In this document: positions 7,911-17,411 of the stretch, piece by piece
Numbering within the stretch: the first letter of the stretch is position 1
How the letters are laid out: each line of letters starts with the position of its first letter
NCBI RefSeq assembly: GCF_023652955.1
Contig: NZ_JAKLOY010000008.1
Coordinates: 124,001-188,000, forward strand
Direction: 5' to 3'
Source: Geomonas sp. Red32
GTDB lineage: Bacteria; Desulfobacterota; Desulfuromonadia; Geobacterales; Geobacteraceae
Length of the DNA stretch: 64,000 nt
Notes under the pieces: generated by a model
What the model saw: only the letters and a program-made list of their open reading frames with translations
What the model was told of the DNA's origin: nothing
Database searches by the model: none
Translations under genes and position numbers: made by a program

Positions 7911-8104
7911 ATAAATCCCCCTGTCCACCCTTCGCAAAGGTTCATCGGGAAATTTCATGGAAGCTCAAGTCCCCCTTTGAAATGGGGGATTTAGGGGGAT
8001 TTTCCCTGCTGCCAACGTCACAAATCCCCCCTGTCCCCCCTTTTTCAAAGGGGGGGACCTTCTATCCCCCAGTATTTACCGATGAACCTTCGCAAAGGGG
8101 GGAC
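7911..8104. repeat. Composite dispersed repeat with 25-bp inverted ends
   Basis: About 190 bases. The left arm 7929-7953 and the right arm 8074-8098 are inverted repeats with 22 of 25 matches and share the core CGATGAACCTT. Between them are two CCCCCTTTGAAA(T)GGGGG palindromic motifs and several AAATCCCCC runs. The same palindromic motif occurs at 4911-5008. No coding content is seen. With flanks it accounts for the 7893-8290 gap. Confidence 0.7.
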
Positions 8105-8252
8105 CTGATTCCGGCGTCCATGCTCTGTGGATGCATCGCGGGCGGTAGCTGGATCTGAGGATGAATGCGGGGTTAGCTAGAGCGGGCATTGCGGACGGCA
8201 GGCTAGAACGGACAGGGGCTGCTCACGCGGCCAAAGGGAAAAGAAGGCGTAA

Positions 8253-8290
8253 AGAAAAGCGGGGCACCGGTGATACCGGGCCCCGCTTTC
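8253..8290 (-). terminator. Intrinsic terminator of mqnA
   Basis: Stem GCGGGGC / GCCCCGC with inner CCGGT/ACCGG pairing, followed on the minus strand by TTTTCTTT, immediately after the mqnA stop codon. Confidence 0.85.
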
Positions 8291-9121
8291 TTATTCGATC
8301 TCGTCGAAGAAGCGGATATCGGGGAGCGTTGGGATGATCCCCATCTCGTAACAGTGGCGGAAGAATAGGCGGGCTCCATCCAGGTGGGCCGGAGTGAGCT
8401 CGTAGGAGATGGTCTGCCAGTAATCCACCAGCTCCTCCTCGCTCAACCACTCCCGCTCCACGCAGTTGCTCGCGATCTCGGGATAGCTCCGGTAGGCGAG
8501 CTCCTTGGCGGCCACCAGGTCGCGTCCCAAGGCCGCCAACTCGGCCCGCTTCTCGCGCGCCGCCTTGCGGGTCACGATCCAGAGGGCGAACACGAAGGGA
8601 AGACCGGTGAACCGGTGCCAGAGCTCGCCGAGGTCGTAGACCCGGTAGGGCCCGCCGGCGGCAGCCCCCTTCAGCGCCTTGTCACCGATTACCACCTGGG
8701 CGGGATACTTGGCCAGCGCCTCGTCAAGCGGAAGCGGGGTCCGCTCGAAGCTGTTTTCGAAGTTGTACATCCGGGACAGCAGCACCCGGGTGAGATTCAC
8801 CGAGGTGTCGGATTCGGTGCTGAGCCCGATGGTGCAACCGTTCAACTCCTCCACCGGGACCGTCGAGAAGAGAAAGACGCTCTTGACCGGTCCGACGGCG
8901 CTGATGGAAAGCTCCCTCAGCAGGCAGTATTGCTCGTGGGCCTGGGCGTACTCGATCGAGGAGGACGGGCTGACGTCGAGCTCCCCTACCCTCAGCATCG
9001 CATTGAGGTGCGAGGGGACGCCGTCCACGAAGCGGTAGCCGGAGCAGTCGAAATTGGATTCAAGGGAGGTGAAGATGGGGGTGCAGTTGGCGTACTGGAT
9101 GTGTCCGATATTGATAGTCAC
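8291..9121 (-). CDS. mqnA: Chorismate dehydratase MqnA (futalosine menaquinone pathway)
   Basis: A 276-residue protein of the MqnA/MqnD periplasmic-binding-like fold. MqnA dehydrates chorismate to 3-enolpyruvoyl-benzoate, the first committed step of futalosine-dependent menaquinone synthesis. Recognisable features are the start IGHIQYANCTPIF, the substrate-pocket segment ELDVSPSSSIEYA, and the mid-protein VVIGDKAL and YDLGELWHRFTGLPFVFALW, typical of MqnA. The GTG start at 9121 follows GAGG by seven bases. It lies downstream of the aro/acc operon, which supplies its substrate chorismate. The gcvH terminator in between suggests separate transcription. No other mqn gene is in the window. Confidence 0.88.
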   Translation of the reverse strand: MTINIGHIQYANCTPIFTSLESNFDCSGYRFVDGVPSHLNAMLRVGELDVSPSSSIEYAQAHEQYCLLRELSISAVGPVKSVFLFSTVPVEELNGCTIGLSTESDTSVNLTRVLLSRMYNFENSFERTPLPLDEALAKYPAQVVIGDKALKGAAAGGPYRVYDLGELWHRFTGLPFVFALWIVTRKAAREKRAELAALGRDLVAAKELAYRSYPEIASNCVEREWLSEEELVDYWQTISYELTPAHLDGARLFFRHCYEMGIIPTLPDIRFFDEIE

Positions 9122-9221
9122 GGGAAAGCCTCTACCGAAAGTTTAACGGCCCCCCTCCCCCGGCCTCCGGCCACCCTCACCCTAAAGCGGCGAGGGGAGC
9201 GGCGGAAAAGGAAGGAGGCCA

Positions 9222-9255
9222 AAAAGAACAAGGCGAGAGATCATCTCGCCTTGTT
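9222..9255 (-). terminator. Intrinsic terminator of the acc-gcvH operon
   Basis: A 12-bp perfect stem AACAAGGCGAGA / TCTCGCCTTGTT followed on the minus strand by TTCTTTTTGG, about 30 bases past gcvH. Confidence 0.85.
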
Positions 9256-9282
9256 GTTATGCAGTTCAATCTACGAGGTCCG

Positions 9283-9681
9283 TCACTCCTCGTCCTCATC
9301 CGACACGGAAACATACTCCTCGTATGCCTCCGCGGTCATCAGCAGGTTGGCTTCCTCTTCGTCCGCCATCTCGATGACCACCAGCCAGCCGGCGTCGTAG
9401 GGATCGTCGTTTACGAACTCGGGGGTGGTGTGCAGCTCCGAGTTCACCTCCAGGACGGTCCCGGAGAGGGGTGCGTACAGTTCGGCGACGGTTTTACGCG
9501 CCTCGATGGAGCCGAACGAGTCTTCCTGCTCCAGGTCGTCGCCCGCCTCCGGGAGATCGACGGAGGCGATGGTCCCCAGTTCCTTCTGGGCGTAGTCGGT
9601 GAGCCCGAAGACGGCGCGCGCTCCTTCCAGACGGACCCAGACGTGTTCCTTGCTGTACTTAAGCTCCTCAGGAAAATCCAT
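9283..9681 (-). CDS. gcvH: Glycine cleavage system H-like lipoyl carrier protein
   Basis: A 132-residue H-protein. The lipoyl-attachment lysine is K63 in SIEARKTVAELYAP, aligned with the ESVKA motif of canonical GcvH, and the LSGTVLEVNSEL strand follows as expected. The C-terminus is unusually acidic (SDEDEE). H-protein carries the lipoyl arm between the P, T and L proteins, or acts as a relay for lipoate transfer. No gcvP, gcvT or lipoate ligase gene is near. Instead it is the last gene of an operon, starting four bases after the accC stop codon. Its role may be lipoyl carriage rather than glycine cleavage. Confidence 0.88.
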   Translation of the reverse strand: MDFPEELKYSKEHVWVRLEGARAVFGLTDYAQKELGTIASVDLPEAGDDLEQEDSFGSIEARKTVAELYAPLSGTVLEVNSELHTTPEFVNDDPYDAGWLVVIEMADEEEANLLMTAEAYEEYVSVSDEDEE

Positions 9682-9684
9682 ACC

Positions 9685-11025
9685 TTACTCCATTACCAGC
9701 CTTTCGATGAAACCGGTGTCGATGTTCCCTTCGATGAAGTCCTTGTTGGCCATGATCCGCTTGTGGAACGGGATGGTGGTCTTGATCCCTTCCACGATGT
9801 ACTCGTCGAGGGCGCGCGCCATGCGGCGGATCGCCTCCTCCCTGGTGTCGGCATGCACGATCAGCTTGGCGATCAGGGAGTCGTAGTGCGGCACCACGGT
9901 GTAGTTGGTGTACACGAAGGAGTCGACCCTGACGCCGAGGCCGCCGGGGGTGTGGTAATCGGTGATGCGCCCCGGGGAGGGGGTGAACTTGATCGAGTCC
10001 TCGGCATTGATGCGGCACTCGATGGCGTGCCCGTGGATCTTGATGTCCTTCTGCTTGAAGCGCAGCGGCAGCCCGTAGGCGGAACGGATCTGCTCCTTCA
10101 CGATGTCGACGCCGGTGACCGCCTCGGTGACCGGGTGCTCGACCTGGACCCTCGTGTTCATCTCCATGAAGAAGAAGTTGTTGTTCTTGTCGACCAGGAA
10201 CTCCATGGTCCCGACGCTGTTGTAGTTGACGGCCTTGGCGGCAGCGACGGCGGCCTTACCCATCGCCTCGCGCAATTCCGGCGTGGTGACGGTGGAGGGA
10301 GCCTCCTCGATCACCTTCTGGTGACGGCGCTGGATCGAGCAGTCGCGCTCGCCCAAGTGGATGACGTTGCCGTGCTTGTCGGCCAGCACCTGGATCTCGA
10401 CGTGGCGCGGAGATTCGCAGTAGCGCTCGATGTAGACTTCCGGGTTCCCGAAGCCCGCCTGCGCCTCGGCCCTGGCAGTGGCGAAGGCGTTGGGGAGAGC
10501 GGCCGGCGAGTGGACGATCTTCATGCCGCGGCCGCCGCCACCGGCGGTAGCCTTGATGATGACCGGGAAGCCGATCTGCTTGGCGACCTTGATCGCCTCG
10601 TTGACGTCGTGTACACCTTCCTTGGTGCCGGGGAGGATGGGTACCCCTTCCTTGATGACGGCCTGGCGGGCAGAGATCTTGTCCCCCATGATCCGCATAC
10701 TCTCGGCGGTAGGTCCGATGAAGGTGATGCCGCACTTCTCGCAGATCTCGGCGAAGACCGGGTTTTCCGAGAGGAAGCCGTAGCCCGGGTGGATGGCTTC
10801 CGCGTCGGTCAACTCGGCAGCGGAGATGATGGCGTTGATGTTCAGGTAGCTCGCGTGGCTGGGAGGGGGGCCGATGCAGACGCTTTCGTCGGCGAGTTTT
10901 ACGTGCAGGGACTCGGCGTCGGCGGTGGAGTAGACGGCAACCGTCTTGATCCCCATCTCCTTGCAGGCCCTGATGACCCTGAGGGCGATCTCGCCCCTGT
11001 TGGCAATGAGAACTTTATGGAACAT
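9685..11025 (-). CDS. accC: Biotin carboxylase subunit of acetyl-CoA carboxylase
   Basis: A 446-residue ATP-grasp enzyme that carboxylates the biotin on AccB, supplying malonyl-CoA for fatty-acid synthesis. Visible are the N-terminal [15 protein letters not shown], the ATP-binding glycine loop [12 protein letters not shown], the [14 protein letters not shown] active-site segment and the C-terminal biotin-carboxylase fold. Length is normal. It starts five bases after the accB stop codon, so accB-accC-gcvH form one transcript. Confidence 0.96.
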   Translation of the reverse strand: MFHKVLIANRGEIALRVIRACKEMGIKTVAVYSTADAESLHVKLADESVCIGPPPSHASYLNINAIISAAELTDAEAIHPGYGFLSENPVFAEICEKCGITFIGPTAESMRIMGDKISARQAVIKEGVPILPGTKEGVHDVNEAIKVAKQIGFPVIIKATAGGGGRGMKIVHSPAALPNAFATARAEAQAGFGNPEVYIERYCESPRHVEIQVLADKHGNVIHLGERDCSIQRRHQKVIEEAPSTVTTPELREAMGKAAVAAAKAVNYNSVGTMEFLVDKNNNFFFMEMNTRVQVEHPVTEAVTGVDIVKEQIRSAYGLPLRFKQKDIKIHGHAIECRINAEDSIKFTPSPGRITDYHTPGGLGVRVDSFVYTNYTVVPHYDSLIAKLIVHADTREEAIRRMARALDEYIVEGIKTTIPFHKRIMANKDFIEGNIDTGFIERLVME

Positions 11026-11029
11026 AGGC

Positions 11030-11503
11030 TTAGGCCTTCTCGACGATGAACAGGTCGTCGCCGAACTCGACCGGCTGGGCGTTCTCCTTGCAGATCTGGA
11101 CGATCTTGCAGCGGAACTCGGCCTCGATCTCGTTCATGAGTTTCATGGCCTCCACGATGCAGAGCACCTCGCCCTTTTCCACGATCTGGCCGACTTCGAC
11201 GTAGGGAGCGGCGTCCGGAGCGGGAGCGCGGTAGAAGGTACCGACGATGGGAGAGGTGATGGCGTCGCCTGCCGGCTTGGCGGCAGCCGGAGCGGCGGCA
11301 GCGGCAGCGGCGGGAGCGGCAGCCGGAGCGGCCGGGGCCATGGCGGGCATCTGGTAGGCGACCTGCGGCATCTGGAACTGCGGTGCGGCGACGGTGCAAC
11401 CCCTCTTGATCACCACCTTTTCTTCGGCGTTCTCCAGCTCGAACTCGGTGATGTCGGTTTCGGTAACCATCTTGATAAGGGTCTTAAGGTCTTTTATATC
11501 CAC
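11030..11503 (-). CDS. accB: Biotin carboxyl carrier protein of acetyl-CoA carboxylase
   Basis: 157 residues. An N-terminal domain ([21 protein letters not shown]) is followed by an Ala/Pro-rich hinge (residues about 53-78) and a biotinyl domain with the attachment lysine K121 in [13 protein letters not shown]. The GTG at 11503 is chosen as start because AAGGAG lies seven bases upstream and the protein then begins at the conserved position; the frame extends to 11755 without support. In many bacteria efp lies beside accB, but here the 152 bases between it and the upstream peptidase gene hold no gene. Confidence 0.93.
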   Translation of the reverse strand: MDIKDLKTLIKMVTETDITEFELENAEEKVVIKRGCTVAAPQFQMPQVAYQMPAMAPAAPAAAPAAAAAAAPAAAKPAGDAITSPIVGTFYRAPAPDAAPYVEVGQIVEKGEVLCIVEAMKLMNEIEAEFRCKIVQICKENAQPVEFGDDLFIVEKA

Positions 11504-11655
11504 GTCTCTTTCTCCTTTGCATTGCAGCGTGATGGCAGCCTTTGCGACTACTGCTCTGTACCTACGTGTACGTAAAAGTAACCGCCCACCTCCGTGCCCA
11601 GATGCAGGGCCGGAATGAACGGCTGATTGCTTCATATGGGATCCCGAAACGAAAG

Positions 11656-12729
11656 CTACGGTTTCAGGACGATCAACTCCTTGGGGACCTTGGTCAGCCG
11701 GCGCGAGCCGCCGGATTCCATCACCACGGTATCTTCTATTCTCACCCCGCCCCACCCGGGGATGTAGATGCCGGGTTCGACGGTGAAGACCATCCCCTCC
11801 CTGATGGTGTGGGTGCTCCGGGGAGAGACGGTCGGATGCTCGTGAATGTCGATGCCGACCCCGTGGCCCAGGCCGTGGCCGAAGTACTGGCCGTATCCCT
11901 TGGAGCCGATGTACTCGCGGGCGATGGCGTCGAGCTCGTTGAAGGCCATGCCGGGGCGGGCCGCCTCGATGGCGAGCCGCTGTGCTTCGCGAACCGTTTC
12001 GTACACCTCGCGCTGCTTCCCGTCAGGCTCGCCGAGCGCTACGGTCACCGTCTCGTCCGAGCAGTACCCCTGGTAGACGATGCCGTAGTCGAAGGTGATC
12101 AGCTCGCCCGCCTGGATCGTTTTCCCGGAGGCCTTGCCGTGGGGCAGCGCTCCCCGCTCGCCGGAGGCGATGATGAAGTCGAAGGACTTGCCGTCCGCCC
12201 CCCTGCTCCTCATGACCTTCTCGAGCGCCCAGGCAACCTCGCTCTCGACCATCCCGGGCTTGATGCCCGCCACGACCTCCAAGAGCGATTCCGAGGCGAT
12301 GACCGCCGCCTTCTCAAGGATCTCCAGCTCTTGCGCGTCCTTCACGGTACGCAGCGAGACCATCTCGGCGTCGGCTTCGATGAACTCCACGCCGGGGAGC
12401 TTCTGGCGGATTTCCTGGTAGGTCTGGACGGTAAGGTGGCCGGCTTCGAAGGCAGCCTTGGCGGCACCGGCGTCCTTGATCACCTGCGCCAGCGATTCGA
12501 GCCGGACCGAGAACTCCACCACCTGGGCGCCTTTGACCTCGGCGCCGGCCTGGGAGGTGTAGCGGGAATCGGTCAAAAACCAGGCTTCAGACGGGGAGAC
12601 CACAAGCAGCGCCTCGCTCCCGGTGAAGCCGGTTAGATATCTGATATTGCTGAGGTTTGTGACCAGGAGCAGGTCGGCTCCGGTCTTCTGGAGGCACCCC
12701 CTGGCCGCGGAGATTCTATCGTGTAACAT
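11656..12729 (-). CDS. M24 family aminopeptidase P / Xaa-Pro dipeptidase
   Basis: A 357-residue creatinase-fold metallopeptidase. The five dinuclear-metal ligands are visible: Asp in ITFDYG, Asp in GYCSDET, His in GHGLGHGVG, Glu in TVEPGIY and Glu in VRIEDT. The N-terminal domain begins with the typical [20 protein letters not shown]. It removes N-terminal residues before proline or splits X-Pro dipeptides in the cytoplasm. GGAGG precedes the ATG by five bases. It follows aroQ with a 19-base gap, so it is probably in the same operon. PepP and PepQ types cannot be separated by eye. Confidence 0.93.
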   Translation of the reverse strand: MLHDRISAARGCLQKTGADLLLVTNLSNIRYLTGFTGSEALLVVSPSEAWFLTDSRYTSQAGAEVKGAQVVEFSVRLESLAQVIKDAGAAKAAFEAGHLTVQTYQEIRQKLPGVEFIEADAEMVSLRTVKDAQELEILEKAAVIASESLLEVVAGIKPGMVESEVAWALEKVMRSRGADGKSFDFIIASGERGALPHGKASGKTIQAGELITFDYGIVYQGYCSDETVTVALGEPDGKQREVYETVREAQRLAIEAARPGMAFNELDAIAREYIGSKGYGQYFGHGLGHGVGIDIHEHPTVSPRSTHTIREGMVFTVEPGIYIPGWGGVRIEDTVVMESGGSRRLTKVPKELIVLKP

Positions 12730-12748
12730 AATAACCTCCGTCTGACAA

Positions 12749-13195
12749 CTATTTTTCCAGCCGTTTAATGAGCGCTCTCAACCCCAAAAGATAGCTGTCC
12801 GGGCCGAAACCGCAGATCTGTCCTACCGCCACAGGGGCGATGTAGCTGTGCTGCCGGAAGGCCTCGCGGGAGTGAATATTAGAGAGGTGGACCTCAACGG
12901 CGGGAAGACCGGTGGCGGCGATGGCGTCCCTCAGGGCGACGCTCGTGTGGGTGTAGGCGGCTGGGTTGATGAGGATCCCCTGGCAATCGTCCATGGCTCC
13001 CTGGATGGCATCGACCAGGGCCCCTTCGCTGTTGGACTGCAGCGTCCTGATCTCCACTCCGGACTCGGCGGCCAGTACGGCGAGGGAGCGGTTGATCTCC
13101 TCAAGCGTGGTGCTCCCGTAGATCCCCGGCTCGCGGACGCCGAGCAGGTTCAGGTTGGGGCCATGCAGCACCAGCACCCGCTTCTTCACGGTCAT
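12749..13195 (-). CDS. aroQ: Type II 3-dehydroquinate dehydratase
   Basis: 148 residues. Catalyses 3-dehydroquinate to 3-dehydroshikimate, the third shikimate step. Type II signatures are present: [17 protein letters not shown] (catalytic Arg and Tyr loop), [16 protein letters not shown] and [14 protein letters not shown]. The ATG at 13195 overlaps the stop of the upstream roadblock gene by four bases (ATGA), indicating coupling. The frame continues upstream to 13516 but that part overlaps the roadblock gene and is not real. Confidence 0.95.
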   Translation of the reverse strand: MTVKKRVLVLHGPNLNLLGVREPGIYGSTTLEEINRSLAVLAAESGVEIRTLQSNSEGALVDAIQGAMDDCQGILINPAAYTHTSVALRDAIAATGLPAVEVHLSNIHSREAFRQHSYIAPVAVGQICGFGPDSYLLGLRALIKRLEK

Positions 13196-13554
13196 TGCAG
13201 CTCCTCCCCGAGACGGGACGCCTCGCGTTTCATGAGGTAGCGGGCCTTGCCGAAGTTGCCGTCCGGGGCGAGCACGAGGGCGAGGAAGAAGTCGTCGTTG
13301 ATCCCGCGGACCACCACCGAGCAGTTGCCGGAAATGATGGCGACCTCCTGGAGTACGCCGGTCTTCAGCACGCCGACGGTCTCCTTGATCTCCTTGAGCA
13401 CGGAGGCGTATTCGATCGCCAGGATCTGCACGTCCACCCCGGCCGACGGCTTGATGTACTCGTCGATGGAGATCCCGTCGTAGCCCATGACGATGGCACC
13501 GATCCCACCGCCGCAATCGTCGATAATCCCCTTCAGTATGGCCTTAAACCCCAT
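13192..13554 (-). CDS. Roadblock/LC7 domain protein (MglB-like)
   Basis: A 120-residue single-domain protein. The segment [20 protein letters not shown] followed by an alternating hydrophobic central strand region is the Roadblock/LC7 pattern. Bacterial members often bind small Ras-like GTPases as activators (MglB) or act as scaffolds. No MglA-type GTPase is in the window. The ATG at 13554 follows GGAGGAG by five bases. It overlaps the TPR gene upstream by 11 bases and aroQ downstream by four, so it is tightly coupled within the aro operon, an unexplained placement. Confidence 0.82.
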   Translation of the reverse strand: MGFKAILKGIIDDCGGGIGAIVMGYDGISIDEYIKPSAGVDVQILAIEYASVLKEIKETVGVLKTGVLQEVAIISGNCSVVVRGINDDFFLALVLAPDGNFGKARYLMKREASRLGEELQ

Positions 13555-14725
13555 CTCTTCTCCTCCTGATGTTTTCAAGCCAGAGGTTCAATGCCGCCTC
13601 CAGATCGGCGGGGGGCGCTCCCCCCTCCCCGGTGACCGCTTCCGCCGGGGCAACGGTTTCCCGCGCAGCCTGCTGGGGTGCGGGTTGGCGGGGAGGCTGC
13701 GGTGGCGAAGCCACCTCCTGGGCAGGCTGCGGCTCGGCGGCCCTTTCCAGCTGCGAAATCCGCTCGCGGTAGCCGGTATTGCCGGGATCGGCGGTCAACA
13801 GCTCGCGATAGACGCCGACCGCCTTTTCCACGAATCCCTGAGAAACGTAGAGCTCCGCGAGGGTTGCGGTGGTGAGGGGATCCTTGCGCGCCGGTTCGGC
13901 GGCCGAGGGCTGCACCGGCGAAGCTGCGGAAGCGGCCGGCTGCCCGATCTCTTCGAAGGAACCGATGGAGGCACCTCCGCCGAGCTCCTCGACATCTCCG
14001 GCCTCGACCAACTCGGTCTCGGGCTCGACGGCCCAGAAATCGTCGCCGTCATCGAAGGCCCTGAAGTCCTCCTCGTCGGAAACGGCGGCGCGAAGAGGAG
14101 CCCGGGGAGCCGCAGGCTGGGCTGGCGCTGCCGCCGCCTGGGACGCGGGGTGCTGCAGTGCGGCAGGCTCCTCCTCCAGCTCCTCGATCTCGGTCAGCTC
14201 CTCGATGAGGTCGATATCCTCTATTATTTCCTCGTCGGCAGTCTCGGGCTCGACCGGCACGGCTGCGGAAGCTTTGGCGGTGGCGGCCGCGGCGACTCCC
14301 CCTTTCAGTTGGGGGGCGATGGAATGGAGCAGCATGGAGGTCTCGGTGTCGTCGGGATGCTCGTTAAGTGCCTGGACGAGGACACCCTCGGCCTTTTCCA
14401 GGAGCCCCTCCTGGACGTAGATCTGCCCGAGCAGCTTCAGGGCTTCGACATGATCGGGTTTGAGTTCGACGGCCTTCTCGAGCGCTTCCATGGCGGAAGC
14501 CGTCTCCCCTTTGGCGCCGTAGGCGGCACCGAGAGCGAAGAAGCCGCCGGGGTAATCGGGATGCAGACCGCACCCCTTGGAGGCGACCATGATGGCGTCG
14601 TCCAAAAGCCCCAGTTTGCGGTACAGCTCGGACAGCGGCACGAAACAGTAGGAGCGTGGGTCCGCTGCCAGCATGTTTTCGAAACGCTGGATGTCCGTCC
14701 AGAACGAGATGGCATCTTCGATCAT
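13544..14725 (-). CDS. TPR protein with long low-complexity linker
   Basis: 393 residues. Residues about 10-125 are tandem TPR motifs (GGFFALGAAYGAKGETASAM, then HVEALKLLGQIYVQEGLLEK). Residues 130-265 are a Pro/Ala/Glu-rich acidic linker. A further TPR-like hairpin lies near 270-320, then a second Pro/Ala/Gln linker and a C-terminal helix (ALNLWLENIRRRR). There is no signal peptide. It begins one base after the aroB stop codon and overlaps the roadblock gene. It probably acts as a protein-interaction partner of the roadblock protein (inference from overlap). Similar TPR-roadblock pairs occur in related genomes from memory. Confidence 0.8.
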   Translation of the reverse strand: MIEDAISFWTDIQRFENMLAADPRSYCFVPLSELYRKLGLLDDAIMVASKGCGLHPDYPGGFFALGAAYGAKGETASAMEALEKAVELKPDHVEALKLLGQIYVQEGLLEKAEGVLVQALNEHPDDTETSMLLHSIAPQLKGGVAAAATAKASAAVPVEPETADEEIIEDIDLIEELTEIEELEEEPAALQHPASQAAAAPAQPAAPRAPLRAAVSDEEDFRAFDDGDDFWAVEPETELVEAGDVEELGGGASIGSFEEIGQPAASAASPVQPSAAEPARKDPLTTATLAELYVSQGFVEKAVGVYRELLTADPGNTGYRERISQLERAAEPQPAQEVASPPQPPRQPAPQQAARETVAPAEAVTGEGGAPPADLEAALNLWLENIRRRRDGV

Positions 14726-14726
14726 G

Positions 14727-15815
14727 TCACTCTCCTATGCGGCAGATCTCCAGAAGTGCATTAAGGTCATTCACCCTCTCCATCCGGTGGTCACCGATCC
14801 CCTGGTTGCAGATGAAGAGAAGTCCGTTTTCCCGGACCTTCTTGTCGTGCGAAAGCGCCTCCACGTACGCGGCGGGCGGGAAATCCGGGAGCGCGGTGGG
14901 AAGGCCGAGCCGCTTGATGAGCGCGGTAATCCGCTCCCCGTCCTCGCGGCTGCAAAAGCCGAACTTTTCCGAGATGAGGGCGGCCTGGACCATGCCGATG
15001 GCAACCGCTTCCCCGTGGAGGTAACGGGTGTAGCCGGTGAGGGTCTCCACGGCGTGCCCGAGGGTGTGCCCGTAGTTGAGGACCGCCCTAAGCCCCCCTT
15101 CCCTTTCGTCGGTCTCCACCACGCGGGCCTTGATCGCGCAGGCACGGCTGACGGCGTGGATGAGTGCCTCGCGGTCGCGCCGCAAGAGGAGCTCACCCTT
15201 CTCCTCAAGGAAGGCGAAGAAGCCGGCATCGAGCACCACGCCGTACTTGATGATCTCGCCGATTCCGCAGAGGAACTCTCGCTCGGGAAGGGTTTCGAGG
15301 GTGGTTACGTCGATGAGGACGGCGCGGGGCTGGTAGAAGGCCCCGATCATGTTCTTCCCTTTGGGGTGGTTGATGCCGGTCTTGCCCCCTACGCTGGAAT
15401 CGACCTGGGAGAGGAGCGTGGTGGGGACCTGGACGAAGGGGATCCCGCGCAGGTAGCTCGCCGCGGCAAACCCTGCCATGTCGCCGATCACCCCGCCGCC
15501 GAGCGCCACGATGAAGGAGCCGCGGTCGAGGCCCGCGTCCATGAGGCCGTCGTAGATGAGGTCAAGGGTGCGGCTGTTCTTGTAGGATTCGCCATCGGGA
15601 AGCGAGATAAGAACGGGGCGGAAACCGGCCTCTTGCAGGGAGCCGCGGACCCGCTCCCAGTAAAGGGGTGCGACCGTGGTATTGGAGACCACGGCGGCAG
15701 TGCCGGAGAGACCTGCCTCGCGGCAAAGTGCGCCCAGAGTGCCGAGATTCCCGGCCCCGATCTTGATATCGTAACTTCTCTCGCCCAGAGAGACGTGGAT
15801 GTTTTCTACCGTCAC
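14727..15815 (-). CDS. aroB: 3-dehydroquinate synthase
   Basis: 362 residues. Converts DAHP to 3-dehydroquinate, second shikimate step, NAD- and metal-dependent. Family motifs: [13 protein letters not shown] (NAD site), [19 protein letters not shown], and [11 protein letters not shown] with metal-ligand histidines. The start is taken as the GTG at 15815, five bases after GAGG; upstream of it the frame runs into the GC-rich repeat. It is followed directly by the TPR-roadblock-aroQ genes. Confidence 0.94.
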   Translation of the reverse strand: MTVENIHVSLGERSYDIKIGAGNLGTLGALCREAGLSGTAAVVSNTTVAPLYWERVRGSLQEAGFRPVLISLPDGESYKNSRTLDLIYDGLMDAGLDRGSFIVALGGGVIGDMAGFAAASYLRGIPFVQVPTTLLSQVDSSVGGKTGINHPKGKNMIGAFYQPRAVLIDVTTLETLPEREFLCGIGEIIKYGVVLDAGFFAFLEEKGELLLRRDREALIHAVSRACAIKARVVETDEREGGLRAVLNYGHTLGHAVETLTGYTRYLHGEAVAIGMVQAALISEKFGFCSREDGERITALIKRLGLPTALPDFPPAAYVEALSHDKKVRENGLLFICNQGIGDHRMERVNDLNALLEICRIGE

Positions 15816-15860
15816 AAGAACCTCAACAACACAAATTACAAACGTGCCCTTCCGAAATTG

Positions 15861-15976
15861 TTCCCTCCCCCCCTGAGGGGGAGGGGCAGGGTGAGGGGGA
15901 GGCCGTCTTCGGCACTCCGTTGGAGCCTCCCCCACCCCCTCGCCCCCTCCCTCAAGGGGAGGGGGAAAGGGGAATG
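15861..15976. repeat. REP-like GC-rich inverted repeat pair between aroC and aroB
   Basis: Two arms of about 40 bases, each with a CCTGAGG or CCTCAAGG-centred palindrome beside runs of G or C, are arranged head to head. One arm is roughly 80% complementary to the other around a short TCTTCGG-type centre. Related copies lie at 45160-45304 and 62606-62647. It probably forms a long RNA stem in the aro transcript. Confidence 0.75.
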
Positions 15977-15998
15977 TAGTTAGGGAGGTGGATGGTCT

Positions 15999-17180
15999 TT
16001 AAAACGTCTTCAGGTACTCCAGGTACCCCTTCAAGTTCCTTTCGGTCTCGCCGATCGAATCGCCGCCGAACTTGTCCATGAAGGCGTTGGCAATCTCGAT
16101 GGCGACCACCGCTTCGGCGACCACCGAGGCGGCGGGGACCGCGCAGACGTCCGAGCGCTCGACCGTGGCCTCGAAGGCCTCCTTACTGACGATATCAACC
16201 GAGCGAAGCGGCGTGTAAAGGGTCGGGATCGGCTTCATGGCCCCGCAGACGACGATCTCCTCGCCGTTGGTGATGCCACCTTCCAGGCCGCCGGCCCGGT
16301 TGGTGGTCCGGTAGAAGCCGGTAGCGGCCCCCTCCCCTACCCGGGAACCGTCGAAGAAGATCTCGTCGTGTACCTGCGAACCGGGAACGCGGGCGGCCTG
16401 GAAACCGGCCCCGATCTCAACCCCCTTGAAGGCCTGGATGCTCATGACGGCACCGGCAAGGCGGGCATCGAGCCTGCGGTCCCACTGGACGTGGCTTCCC
16501 AGCCCGGCAGGAACCCCGTTGACACGCACCTCGACCACACCGCCCAGCGAATCGCCGGCAGCCTTGGCGCGGTCGATGGTGTTGATCATCTCGAGTTCTG
16601 CCTCGGTGTCGTAGGTATAGACGGGAGAGCGGTTGATGCGGTCCTGGAGTTCCTGGAGGCTCGCCTCGGGCCTGGTGGCCCTCACACCCCCCAGTTCGAT
16701 GACGCAGCCGTTGACGGAAATGCCGAAATGGGAAAGGTATATCTTGGCGAGTGCCCCGACCGCGACGCGGACCGCCGTCTCGCGGGCACTCGAGCGCTCG
16801 AGGATGTTGCGGACGTCGTGATGGCCATACTTGAGGGCGCCGGGGAGATCGGCGTGGCCGGGCCGGGCACGGGTGACGCTGTCGCACTCGCCTTGGTGTT
16901 CGGAATACGGGGACATCTTCTTTTCCCAGTTCACCCAGTCGGCGTTTTCCACCACCAAAGTCACGGGAGAACCGAGGGTCTCCCCCCAGCGGACGCCGGA
17001 GCGGATGAACGCCTTGTCGGTTTCGATCAGCATCCTGCCGCCGCGCCCATAGCCCCCCTGCCTGCGCTGCAGGTCGCGGTTGATGGTCTCCTCGTTTATC
17101 CCGAGGCCGGCGGGCAGCCCTTCTACAATAGCAGTCAACTGCGGGCCGTGCGACTCGCCCGCGGTCAGGTACCTGAACAT
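15999..17180 (-). CDS. aroC: Chorismate synthase
   Basis: 393 residues. FMN-dependent conversion of EPSP to chorismate. Signatures: [15 protein letters not shown] at the N-terminus, [13 protein letters not shown], and [20 protein letters not shown]. The ATG at 17180 follows AAGGAG; a frame start six codons earlier has weaker support. Chorismate is the substrate of MqnA encoded at 8291-9121. The REP-like repeat separates it from aroB, but no terminator with a T-run does. Confidence 0.96.
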   Translation of the reverse strand: MFRYLTAGESHGPQLTAIVEGLPAGLGINEETINRDLQRRQGGYGRGGRMLIETDKAFIRSGVRWGETLGSPVTLVVENADWVNWEKKMSPYSEHQGECDSVTRARPGHADLPGALKYGHHDVRNILERSSARETAVRVAVGALAKIYLSHFGISVNGCVIELGGVRATRPEASLQELQDRINRSPVYTYDTEAELEMINTIDRAKAAGDSLGGVVEVRVNGVPAGLGSHVQWDRRLDARLAGAVMSIQAFKGVEIGAGFQAARVPGSQVHDEIFFDGSRVGEGAATGFYRTTNRAGGLEGGITNGEEIVVCGAMKPIPTLYTPLRSVDIVSKEAFEATVERSDVCAVPAASVVAEAVVAIEIANAFMDKFGGDSIGETERNLKGYLEYLKTF

Positions 17181-17335
17181 GCACTCTCCTTGCTTCACTG
17201 CACTCTCAGAAATAATGCCCCTGGGGACAATGTCCCGCGGGAAGGTGTGGATAATAGCAGAAAGGGATCGCGAATCAAAGAAATTAGCCCACTCTCCCCT
17301 CTCAATCGTCCACCACGGCTCTCATAGAGCCGATA

Positions 17336-17360
17336 AACGAAAGCCAGGATGACCCTGGCT
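17336..17360 (-). terminator. Intrinsic terminator of the DsbC-N lipoprotein gene
   Basis: Stem AGCCAGG / CCTGGCT with a five-base loop, followed on the minus strand by TTTCGTTTATC. Confidence 0.7.
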
Positions 17361-17411
17361 CTCTGTTAAACGAGTAAACGGTGAAACACCGCGGCGTACC
17401 GAAGCATGCAC

